Source: Alphaproteobacteria bacterium (GTDB lineage Bacteria > Pseudomonadota > Alphaproteobacteria > Rs-D84). Taken from it: DNA of 6,589 nucleotides. The stretch is taken from assembly GCA_024402735.1 (NCBI GenBank), contig JAKSTE010000029.1:1-6589 (forward strand), given 5' to 3'. The notes beneath the pieces are model-generated. The model was given only the letters and a program-made list of their open reading frames with translations, was not told where the DNA came from and did no database searches. Each line of letters begins with the position of its first letter. The stretch's first letter is position 1. Below are positions 1-6,044 of this stretch, piece after piece. The translations under genes were made by a program, and so were the position numbers.

Positions 1-111
1 ACTGTAAAAAATACAAAATCTGAAAATACTCAAAGTAGAATGAAAATGCGGAAATACGATCCAAAATTACGTAAACACGTAGTAAAAAAAAAAAAAAAAA
101 TGTCTCACTAA
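1..111 (+). CDS. rpmG: 50S ribosomal protein L33, C-terminal part (5' end outside window)
   Basis: Frame 1 is open from the window edge to a TAA at 109-111 and gives the last 36 residues of a small basic protein. The stretch MRKYDPKLRKHV matches the conserved C-terminal part of L33, which reads like KKYDPVARKHV in alphaproteobacteria, and the 20 residues before it align without gaps. L33 is a small protein of the large ribosomal subunit near the E site. The end is unusual: after RKHVV the frame runs through a 17-A tract giving five lysines and then MSH, where the family normally ends in something like EFKEAKIK. A change of one base in the tract would give a different, longer tail, so the exact C-terminus is unsure. 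The gene converges on parC and is followed by a hairpin terminator. Assignment rests on short similarity only. Confidence 0.75.
   Translation, partial: TVKNTKSENTQSRMKMRKYDPKLRKHVVKKKKKMSH
84..100. repeat. 17-nt poly(A) homopolymer inside rpmG
   Basis: Seventeen consecutive A residues fall in the last codons of rpmG, 9 nt before its stop codon. Such a run is prone to polymerase slippage in the cell and to length errors in sequencing. The length decides which frame the last residues are read in. Confidence 0.95.
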
Positions 112-124
112 TTCATCAAGAATT

Positions 125-159
125 AAAAAAAAGCGCTGTTTTTATAACAGCGTTTTTTT
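125..159. terminator. Bidirectional rho-independent terminator between rpmG and parC
   Basis: A perfect 7-bp stem, CGCTGTT (134-140) with AACAGCG (146-152), closes a 5-nt loop. It is preceded by eight A (125-132) and followed by seven T (153-159), so it has a U-tract in both directions. It lies 22 nt after the rpmG stop and 21 nt after the parC stop on the other strand, so it can serve both convergent genes. Confidence 0.88.
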
Positions 160-173
160 AATACATTTTTTAC

Positions 174-2411
174 TTATTTTCCGAACTTACCACTACGAGG
201 AAATCCTACAGGTATAGTATGTCCTTGTGAAGCACGTTTGGCCACCCAAGGGGTTATATCATCAAGCTTTGTTGTTCCACGACCCGTAGTCCAACCAAAA
301 CCTTCTTCCTTATTGAAAAACATTGCATCTATGGTACAAGTACGATCTGCATTATACTTTTGCAGTATTACACCTTTACCACGTTGCATCTCTGGTATTT
401 GATCGGTTTCAAAAATCAATAACTTATCATTAGAACCAGACAAAGCAACCATATCTCCATCTACTTTTACACATAATACAGCAGAATCTTTGCTATCTAC
501 ATTCATTATCTGTTTACCAGATTTTGTTTGTGCAAGACAACTCTCACCTGCAACTATAAAACCAACTCCATGACGAGCAACTAATAAGTATTTTGCGGAT
601 GTATCCAAAACAAAAGCTTTTATAATATTTTCATCTGCACTAATATCAACCATCATACGTACAGATTCTCCAAAACCACGAGCAGAAGGTAACTCACTTC
701 CATTTATAGTGAACATCTTACCACCAGAAGCAAATAAATTAATCTTATCTGTAGTATTAGCATGAAAAGCAGTTAATAAATCATCACCCTCTTTGAATTT
801 AACATCCAAATTATTTAAATCCAAATGCCCTTTTGCAGCTCTTATCCATCCCATATTAGACAAAACAACTGTTATAGGCTCTTTCTCTATAAATTCATCA
901 ACATTAACTGTTACTTCACCAGATACAGGAACCCATTCTGTTCGACGTTTGCCGACAACGGTATTTTTTGCAAACTGTTTCTTTATATCATCAAACCAAG
1001 AATGTAATTGAGCATTTTGAAGTTCTTCACTTTCCAATAAGAGTTGCAATTTATCCTTTTCTTCTCTTAAGGATTTATCTTCTTTCTTTATCTCCATTTC
1101 TTCCAGTTTACGTAAGGAGCGTAATCTTGTGTTTAATATTGATTCTACTTGTACTTCTGTCAATTGAAACTCTGACATTAAAACAGCTTTAGGATCATCT
1201 TCATTACGTATAATTTCAATAACTCGATCTAAATTCAAATAAACAATTAACAAACCACCCAAAATCTCTAAGCGTTTATCAATATTTGTTAGACGCCATT
1301 TTGTTCTACGTTGTAGCACTATTTTTTGATGTTTAACAAATTCACGTAAAACATCACCTATTGGCATAACACGTGGGGTTCCTTTAGAATCAACAACATT
1401 AAAGTTCATATTAAATTTGTATTCTAAATCTGTCATAGCAAACAAATGAGCCATCATTTTTTCTGCAGGAACATTACGACTTTTAGGTGTTATAACTATG
1501 CGAATGTCTGTTGTAGATTCATCAACAATATCCTCAACTAAAGGTAATTTTTTAGCATCTATTAAATCTGCAATTTGTTCTACTAATTTTGATTTATATA
1601 TTCCATAAGGAATTTCTGTAATAACAACTTGTTCTGCGCCACGTTCTAGTTTCTCTATTTCCCATTTTGCTCTGATACGAAAAGCCCCACGTCCACAATC
1701 GTATATCTTACATATAGTATCAAAATCATCAATTAGAACTCCACCTGTAGGAAAATCCGGTCCTACAAGTTTTTTCATAATTTGAGCTGTTGTCGCATCT
1801 GGTTTATCTATAACCAAATTCAAAGCATCACAAATTTCAGATACATTATGTGTTGGTATATTTGTTGCCATTCCAACAGCTATTCCCATTCCACCATTAG
1901 CCAAAAGATTTGGAAAAGCTCCTGGCATAACTGTTGGTTCTACAGTCGTACCATCAAAATTAGGCATCATATCAACACTATTTTCATCTATGCCTTCCAT
2001 TATAAGCATAGCTGCATCTGTCATTTTTGATTCTGTATAACGATAAGCAGCCCCATGATCTCCATCAATATTTCCAAAATTTCCTTGTCCGTCTATCAAT
2101 GGATATCTTACTGAGAAATCTTGAGCTAAACGAACCATAGCATCATAAACAGAAGAATCTCCATGTGGATGATAATGGCCTAAAACATCTCCGACAACAG
2201 TTGCACATTTTCTAAATGCCGCTGATGGAGACAATTTTTGACGCAACATAGAATACAAAATACGACGATGTACAGGTTTTAATCCATCACGAACATCTGG
2301 CAAAGCACGCGAAACAATCGTACTAACAGCATAAGACAAATATCTTTCTGATAAAGCATCTGACAATTGTTGACTAGATATATTTTCTACTATGTTATCT
2401 GTTTTTCTCAT
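174..2411 (-). CDS. parC: DNA topoisomerase IV subunit A
   Basis: ParC is the DNA-breaking subunit of topoisomerase IV; with ParE it decatenates daughter chromosomes and relaxes supercoils. The 745-residue length is normal for alphaproteobacterial ParC. The N-terminal breakage-reunion domain carries RALPDVRDGLKPVHRR (35-50), the quinolone-pocket segment HPHGDSSVYDAM (81-92) and the catalytic pair R124-Y125 in AAYRYTES. S86 and D90 sit at the positions of E. coli ParC S80 and E84, so the classic resistance positions look unmutated. A charged, probably coiled-coil stretch (about 430-480) leads to a C-terminal beta-pinwheel domain (about 495-735) with MQRGKG (675-680) but no full GyrA box (QRRGGKG), which favours ParC over GyrA. 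The end, GFPRSGKFG, is typical of alphaproteobacterial ParC. The start is ATG with GGAAAG just upstream. A TTGAAA (2446-2451) and TGATAAAAT (2421-2429) upstream could be a weak promoter but lie almost on the start codon. parE is not in the window. Confidence 0.95.
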   Translation of the reverse strand: MRKTDNIVENISSQQLSDALSERYLSYAVSTIVSRALPDVRDGLKPVHRRILYSMLRQKLSPSAAFRKCATVVGDVLGHYHPHGDSSVYDAMVRLAQDFSVRYPLIDGQGNFGNIDGDHGAAYRYTESKMTDAAMLIMEGIDENSVDMMPNFDGTTVEPTVMPGAFPNLLANGGMGIAVGMATNIPTHNVSEICDALNLVIDKPDATTAQIMKKLVGPDFPTGGVLIDDFDTICKIYDCGRGAFRIRAKWEIEKLERGAEQVVITEIPYGIYKSKLVEQIADLIDAKKLPLVEDIVDESTTDIRIVITPKSRNVPAEKMMAHLFAMTDLEYKFNMNFNVVDSKGTPRVMPIGDVLREFVKHQKIVLQRRTKWRLTNIDKRLEILGGLLIVYLNLDRVIEIIRNEDDPKAVLMSEFQLTEVQVESILNTRLRSLRKLEEMEIKKEDKSLREEKDKLQLLLESEELQNAQLHSWFDDIKKQFAKNTVVGKRRTEWVPVSGEVTVNVDEFIEKEPITVVLSNMGWIRAAKGHLDLNNLDVKFKEGDDLLTAFHANTTDKINLFASGGKMFTINGSELPSARGFGESVRMMVDISADENIIKAFVLDTSAKYLLVARHGVGFIVAGESCLAQTKSGKQIMNVDSKDSAVLCVKVDGDMVALSGSNDKLLIFETDQIPEMQRGKGVILQKYNADRTCTIDAMFFNKEEGFGWTTGRGTTKLDDITPWVAKRASQGHTIPVGFPRSGKFGK

Positions 2412-2463
2412 ATTCTTTCCATTTTATCAGCCACAGATTAAAACATTTCAAAAAAAATAACAA

Positions 2464-2490
2464 GAAAAAAACCGCCGTATCGGCGGTTTT
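2464..2490 (-). terminator. Rho-independent terminator of the tRNA-Ala-rpsU unit
   Basis: A perfect GC-rich 7-bp stem, ACCGCCG (2471-2477) with CGGCGGT (2481-2487), closes a 3-nt loop. Read on the minus strand it starts 5 nt after the rpsU stop and is followed by a run of about seven U. It should separate rpsU transcription from parC, whose start codon is about 50 nt further on. Confidence 0.92.
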
Positions 2491-2492
2491 AC

Positions 2493-2699
2493 TTAGAATC
2501 CAAAAACCATACGTTGTTTTGATTGACGCTTTTTCTCGTTACGAACAGCTTCTTCTTTCAAACGTTTACGTTTTGTTGTAGGTTTTTCATAACGTTGGCG
2601 TTCTTTCATCTCACGATACAAGCCTTCTTTTTGAGATTTACGTTTTGCAACACGCAAAGCTTGTTCAACGTTATTATCACGAACCAAAACTTTAACCAT
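2493..2699 (-). CDS. rpsU: 30S ribosomal protein S21
   Basis: S21 is a small, very basic protein of the small ribosomal subunit platform, near the 3' end of 16S rRNA, involved in mRNA initiation. The 68-residue product starts MVKVLVRDNNVEQALRVAKR, close to the usual bacterial S21 start (V.VRDN..EQALR..KRK), continues with the EGLYREMKERQRYEKP core, and ends in a lysine/arginine-rich tail. The ATG at 2697-2699 is chosen because it begins the family-typical sequence and has a strong Shine-Dalgarno GGGGGTG (2708-2714) 8 nt upstream. The open frame further upstream merely reads through the tRNA-Ala gene. It lies 35 nt after the tRNA-Ala 3' end in the same direction, with no terminator between, so the two are probably co-transcribed. 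A strong terminator follows its stop codon. Confidence 0.96.
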   Translation of the reverse strand: MVKVLVRDNNVEQALRVAKRKSQKEGLYREMKERQRYEKPTTKRKRLKEEAVRNEKKRQSKQRMVFGF

Positions 2700-2734
2700 A
2701 CTTAATTCACCCCCTTTTGGCGAATCTAGAATTT

Positions 2735-2810
2735 TGGTGGAGCTGATCAGGCTCGAACTGACGACCCCCTGCTTGCAAAGCAGGTGCTCTACCAACTGAG
2801 CTACAACCCC
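2735..2810 (-). tRNA. tRNA-Ala (anticodon UGC)
   Basis: Read on the minus strand, the 76-nt gene folds as a standard cloverleaf. The acceptor stem GGGGTTG pairs with CAGCTCC, and the third pair is G3:U70, the known identity element for alanyl-tRNA synthetase. The D arm is GCTC...GAGC. The anticodon stem CCTGC/GCAGG encloses the loop TTTGCAA with anticodon TGC, and the T loop is TTCGAGC. The discriminator is A and the CCA end is encoded (2735-2737). It is the first gene of the unit that continues into rpsU; RNase P and 3' processing would release the tRNA and leave an rpsU mRNA. Confidence 0.97.
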
Positions 2811-2843
2811 AAAACTCTGCTCTTTCTTTTTGAAAGCCAGCAT

Positions 2844-2872
2844 ATTTTATACATTTCTTTTTTGGATGTCAA
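2844..2872 (-). promoter_or_regulatory. Promoter for tRNA-Ala and rpsU
   Basis: On the minus strand a perfect -35 TTGACA (2867-2872) is followed after 17 nt by TAAAAT (2844-2849); an overlapping TATAAA (2846-2851) at 15-nt spacing is the alternative -10. The expected start lies about 25-30 nt before the tRNA 5' end. The assignment is by consensus only. Confidence 0.7.
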
Positions 2873-2879
2873 TAAAAAT

Positions 2880-2896
2880 TGATGACTCTATCATCA
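2880..2896. repeat. Short inverted repeat in the divergent intergenic region
   Basis: TGATGA (2880-2885) and TCATCA (2891-2896) are a perfect 6-bp inverted repeat around CTCTA. It sits just upstream of the -35 of the tRNA-Ala promoter. It could be an operator half-site pair, but arms this short also occur by chance. Confidence 0.35.
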
Positions 2897-2926
2897 CTAT
2901 CCTAAGAACAAACACCCTTTTTTATA

Positions 2927-2947
2927 TTGTCAATACAAACTTGACAA
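2927..2947. promoter_or_regulatory. Inverted repeat overlapping the -35 of the 3001-3829 operon (candidate operator)
   Basis: TTGTCAA (2927-2933) and TTGACAA (2941-2947) are exact reverse complements separated by 7 nt. The right arm contains the -35 hexamer of the plus-strand promoter, so a dimeric repressor binding here would block it. The left arm reads TTGACA on the minus strand and might instead be a -35, but I see no convincing -10 for it there. Confidence 0.4.
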
Positions 2948-2968
2948 ACCTACATTTAGTATTATAAT
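2941..2968 (+). promoter_or_regulatory. Sigma-70-type promoter of the ACP-like operon
   Basis: A perfect -35 TTGACA (2941-2946) and a perfect -10 TATAAT (2963-2968) are separated by 16 nt. A second TATAAT occurs at 2974-2979 but has no well-spaced -35. The start would be near 2975, giving a leader of about 25 nt that carries the ribosome binding site AGAGGAG (2988-2994). Confidence 0.8.
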
Positions 2969-3000
2969 AAGCATATAATAAACAAAAAGAGGAGCAGAAA

Positions 3001-3687
3001 ATGCAACTAAAACCAATAAATAACATATTTGACACTATAAACCGTGCCGTCTTAGATTATATAGAAGAAAACGAAGACGGTAGAAAAAAAACACCTAAAA
3101 AACCTATAACAAAAGAAACCAAATTTAAAAATTTAAAATTTGATAATTTGGACATATATCAACTTTCTATAAGACTTGAACCATTATTTGGAATCGCATT
3201 GTCTGACACAATAATCGGGTCTTTTAAAACAGTTGGTGATGTATGTGAAGCTATATCCGTTATTATCACTAAAGAAAATTGCAAAACATTAGCACAAAAT
3301 CTTACAAGAGAAGATGTCCTAAACGAAGTTATACAAAACATCAAAAATGGTGATCCTTCATTAAAAGATGTAAACATCACAGAACAAACAAGTTTGAACA
3401 AAGATATAGAAAATTCTTTTTCTGCTATAATCAATGCATTTTGTGATTTTGAAGATAAACACCAAATAGATTTAACTAAATTAAAAGATTATACAGGAAA
3501 AGACGGCGATACTATTGGTGATATATGTGATTACATTTATGGATACATAGTATATGGCGCTACATATACACCTGTAAGCAAAAAAGCAAAATTACAACAA
3601 GGTGTAGCAAACACTCGTAAAAAAGCTTCTAAAGCAAAAGAATTGTTAATGCAAATGAAACAAAAACTTTCACGTGGGAGCAAGTAA
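3001..3687 (+). CDS. Unrecognised protein with two ACP-like domains lacking the phosphopantetheine serine
   Basis: I do not recognise a named family for this 228-residue protein. Residues about 8-88 read like an acyl carrier protein: T40.F..L.FDNLD (48-51), then L..RLE..FGI (55-65) and KTVGDVCEAI (76-85). This aligns without gaps to the helix II DSLD...LE..FGI and the TVGDVVDYI of ACPs, but N49 (codon 3145-3147) replaces the serine that carries 4'-phosphopantetheine. Residues about 104-180 repeat the pattern more loosely (TSL..DIENSF, DFEDKHQIDL, DTIGDICDYI), also without DSL; aligned on the FE/LE position, F140 falls at the serine. A basic tail (193-228) has 12 Lys/Arg and one acid. No signal peptide or membrane segment is seen. 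The ATG has AGAGGAG 6 nt upstream. It heads an operon with the 46-residue gene. The fold is inferred; a structural or binding role is more likely than acyl transfer. Confidence 0.7.
   Translation: MQLKPINNIFDTINRAVLDYIEENEDGRKKTPKKPITKETKFKNLKFDNLDIYQLSIRLEPLFGIALSDTIIGSFKTVGDVCEAISVIITKENCKTLAQNLTREDVLNEVIQNIKNGDPSLKDVNITEQTSLNKDIENSFSAIINAFCDFEDKHQIDLTKLKDYTGKDGDTIGDICDYIYGYIVYGATYTPVSKKAKLQQGVANTRKKASKAKELLMQMKQKLSRGSK
3676..3680 (+). promoter_or_regulatory. Ribosome binding site of the 46-residue gene
   Basis: GGGAG lies inside the last codons of the ACP-like gene, 8 nt before the ATG at 3689. It supports translation of a gene too short to be picked up by most ORF finders. Confidence 0.7.
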
Positions 3688-3688
3688 T

Positions 3689-3829
3689 ATGAGCAGAACA
3701 CAAAAATTTGTAAAAGTATCTAAAAAAGATATAAAACGCAGTCCAGTACTATCAAAGACAACACGTATTGATTCTGTGGCTAAAACAAAAATAAAAATGA
3801 TTGCTACACACAATCATCGCTCCAGATAA
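3689..3829 (+). CDS. Small basic protein of 46 residues, translationally coupled to the ACP-like gene
   Basis: The ATG is one nucleotide after the TAA of the 228-residue gene (TAATATG) and has GGGAG 8 nt upstream, so translation is probably coupled. The product begins MSRTQKFVKVSKKDIKRSPV and ends ATHNHRSR. It has 9 lysines and 5 arginines against 2 aspartates, plus 2 histidines, and no cysteine or tryptophan; there is no hydrophobic segment. The composition suggests binding to nucleic acid, to the ribosome or to an acidic protein. The ACP-like partner is a candidate, since its first domain keeps an acidic face as ACPs do, but that is inference. I recognise no family. A terminator follows 18 nt after the stop. 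Reality as a gene is supported by RBS, coupling and the position of the terminator, not by homology. Confidence 0.65.
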   Translation: MSRTQKFVKVSKKDIKRSPVLSKTTRIDSVAKTKIKMIATHNHRSR

Positions 3830-3847
3830 AATTATAGTAAACAAAAT

Positions 3848-3873
3848 AAAAAACGGGATTATTCCCGTTTTTT
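3848..3873. terminator. Bidirectional terminator shared by the ACP-like operon and clpB
   Basis: AAAAAACGGGA (3848-3858) pairs with TCCCGTTTTTT (3863-3873) around a TTAT loop. It gives a U-tract on both strands. On the plus strand it lies 18 nt after the small-gene stop. On the minus strand the last codons of clpB (KKRE) form the 5' arm and the clpB stop codon lies in the loop. Confidence 0.9.
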
Positions 3874-5928
3874 ATTTATTAACAACTCTTTACCTTTCAC
3901 ATCAACACTTACAATATTACCTTCTACAACCGACCCCGATAAAATTAAGTCTGCTATTTTATCTTCAACAGCTGTTGTTATTAATCGTTTTAAAGGACGG
4001 GCTCCAAAAATAGGATCATATCCATTATCGGCTAACCATTTAACAGCTTCTTTCGAAACATCCAATGTTATTTGATGTTCAAGCAATCTTTTTTCCAATG
4101 TTTTTAATTGTATTTTTACAATATATTCCATTACATTCTTTTCCAATTGATTAAAGAATATTATTTCATCTATACGATTTATAAATTCTGGTCTAAAGTG
4201 CTTACGCACTGTTTCCATATCTGGCAAATTACTTGTCATGATGATTATCGTATTTGTAAAATTAACTACTCTACCTTGACCATCAGTTAATCTACCATCA
4301 TCCAATATTTGTAGAAAAACATTGAAAACATCTGGATGGGCCTTTTCAATTTCATCAAATAAAAGCACTTGATAAGGACGTCGTCTAACAGATTCTGTTA
4401 AAACACCTCCTTGATCATAACCAACATATCCTGGAGGAGCACCTATTAGTCTAGCAACAGAATGAGGTTCCATATATTCACTCATATCTATTCTTGTCAT
4501 AGCAGTATCATCACTAAATAAATATTCTGCTAAAGCTTTTGCTACTTCTGTTTTTCCAACACCTGTAGGACCTAAAAACATAAAACTACCAGATGGTCTA
4601 CGAGGATCAGACAACCCTGCTCTAGAACGGCGTATTGCTTTTGCGACAACAGATAAAGCAACATCTTGTCCAACAACCCTTTTTCGCAATTCATCTTCGA
4701 TATTTAATAATTTTGTTTGTTCTTCTACAGTCAATTTATCGGCAGGCACACCTGTCCATTTACTTACAATATTCGCTATATGTTCCGGTAAAACAGTTTT
4801 ATATTCTTTAGACTCGGAATTTTGCTTTTTTATTTCTTCTTCCAATTCAGGAATCTTACCATACTGTAAAGCTGAAGCTTTCTCATAATCACCATTTCGC
4901 ATAGCTGAAGCAACTTCTGCACGAGCGGCATCTAATGCTGCCATAACATCAGATAGTCCCTTCATCTTTTTTTGTTCGTTCTGCCATTCTACAGTTAATT
5001 TGTTTGATTCTTGTTGAACATCATCAATCAATTTTTCTAATTCCAACAATCTTTTTTTAGACTCTTCATCTTTCTCTTTTTTTAAAGCTTGTTGTTCTAT
5101 TTTTAATTGCATCAAATGTCTATCTATCTCATCTAACTTTTCTGGTTTTGAAGAAATTTCTATACGAACATGTGCTGCAGCTTCATCTATTAAATCAATA
5201 GCTTTATCAGGTAAAAATCTATCAGTTATATACCTATTCGATAATTTAACTGCTGCTACTAATGCGGCATCTGCTATTCTTACCCCATGATGTCCTTCAT
5301 ACTTATCTTTTAAACCTCTTAAAATAGAAATAGTATCTTCAACAGATGGTTCATCGACATATACAGGTTGAAAACGACGAGCTAAAGCAGGATCTTTTTC
5401 TATATATTGACGATATTCATCTAAAGTTGTAGCACCTATGCAATGTAATTCACCTCTCGCTAGCATTGGTTTTAATAAATTACCTGCATCCATTGAGCCT
5501 TCACCTTTACCAGCACCAACCATAGTATGTAATTCATCTATAAAAAGGATTATGTTTCCTTCTGCATCTTTCACTGCTTTTAATATAGCTTTCAAACGAG
5601 CTTCAAATTGTCCGCGGAACATAGCCCCTGCCATTAAAGCCCCTATATCTAAAGATAAAAGTTTTTTGTTCAATAAATTTTCAGGCATATCTCCAGACAC
5701 AATACGTTGTGCTATTCCCTCTACAATGGCTGTTTTTCCAACACCAGGATTTCCTATTAGGACTGGATTATTTTTTGTACGACGAGACAAGACCTGTATG
5801 GTACGACGAACTTCTTCTTCTCTACCAATCACAGGATCCATTTTTCCATTCAAAGCTAACTTCGTAAAATCAGTTGTATACTTTTCTATAGCCTGTTCAG
5901 GAGTTTCTTGTATATCATCTGGGTTCAT
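3859..5928 (-). CDS. clpB: ClpB protein disaggregase, form without the N-terminal domain
   Basis: ClpB is a cytosolic hexameric AAA+ ATPase that works with DnaK to pull apart aggregated proteins. NBD1 has Walker A GNPGVGKT (59-66), Walker B ILFIDE (127-132) and R184/R185. The coiled-coil M domain that docks DnaK follows (about 265-385, with NGDYEKASALQYGKIPELE). NBD2 has Walker A GPTGVGKT (453-460), pore loop GYVGY (500-504), Walker B VLLFDE (521-526), sensor 1 TSN (565-567), FINRID with R585, and sensor 2 GAR (642-644). The 689 residues lack the roughly 145-residue Clp_N domain: M1 aligns within a residue of V149, the internal start of the short E. coli form. The ATG has AAAGAGG 5 nt upstream and a promoter about 25 nt before it; the upstream frame has no ATG, GTG or TTG and runs into the divergent rpmB, so no room exists for the domain. 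Odd: M103-F104 replace the usual K-Y of pore loop 1, and about 19 residues are missing after sensor 1. Confidence 0.95.
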   Translation of the reverse strand: MNPDDIQETPEQAIEKYTTDFTKLALNGKMDPVIGREEEVRRTIQVLSRRTKNNPVLIGNPGVGKTAIVEGIAQRIVSGDMPENLLNKKLLSLDIGALMAGAMFRGQFEARLKAILKAVKDAEGNIILFIDELHTMVGAGKGEGSMDAGNLLKPMLARGELHCIGATTLDEYRQYIEKDPALARRFQPVYVDEPSVEDTISILRGLKDKYEGHHGVRIADAALVAAVKLSNRYITDRFLPDKAIDLIDEAAAHVRIEISSKPEKLDEIDRHLMQLKIEQQALKKEKDEESKKRLLELEKLIDDVQQESNKLTVEWQNEQKKMKGLSDVMAALDAARAEVASAMRNGDYEKASALQYGKIPELEEEIKKQNSESKEYKTVLPEHIANIVSKWTGVPADKLTVEEQTKLLNIEDELRKRVVGQDVALSVVAKAIRRSRAGLSDPRRPSGSFMFLGPTGVGKTEVAKALAEYLFSDDTAMTRIDMSEYMEPHSVARLIGAPPGYVGYDQGGVLTESVRRRPYQVLLFDEIEKAHPDVFNVFLQILDDGRLTDGQGRVVNFTNTIIIMTSNLPDMETVRKHFRPEFINRIDEIIFFNQLEKNVMEYIVKIQLKTLEKRLLEHQITLDVSKEAVKWLADNGYDPIFGARPLKRLITTAVEDKIADLILSGSVVEGNIVSVDVKGKELLINKKRE

Positions 5929-5950
5929 TTTTGCCTCTTTTTTCTCTTCA

Positions 5951-5978
5951 TATATAGTATCAAAAGCAATAAATTCAA
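5951..5978 (-). promoter_or_regulatory. Promoter of clpB, possibly heat-shock type
   Basis: On the minus strand CTTGAAT (5973-5979) is followed after 16 nt by TATATA (5951-5956), giving a leader of under 20 nt with the AAAGAGG ribosome binding site. CTTGAA resembles the -35 of RpoH (sigma-32) promoters, which drive clpB in many proteobacteria, but the -10 lacks the C-rich CCCAT element, so sigma-70 use is equally possible. Confidence 0.5.
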
Positions 5979-6044
5979 GATATTGGTATAAAAACCTATA
6001 TAAAAAAATACGATTAAAAACACCAAATAAAATAAAACTAAGAC

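Noticed and set aside
174..2411. Reading the topoisomerase gene as gyrA
   Set aside because: The C-terminal domain lacks a full GyrA box and the GFPRSGKFG end fits ParC. The length also fits ParC rather than a longer GyrA.
2700..2843. N-terminal extension of S21 by 48 residues (frame open up to 2843)
   Set aside because: The extension is a translation of the tRNA-Ala gene, giving the familiar false VAQLVEHLLCKQG pattern. S21 homology and a strong RBS fix the start at 2699.
3159..3434. 91-residue minus-strand frame inside the ACP-like gene
   Set aside because: It is antisense to the better-supported 228-residue gene and has no promoter or RBS evidence.
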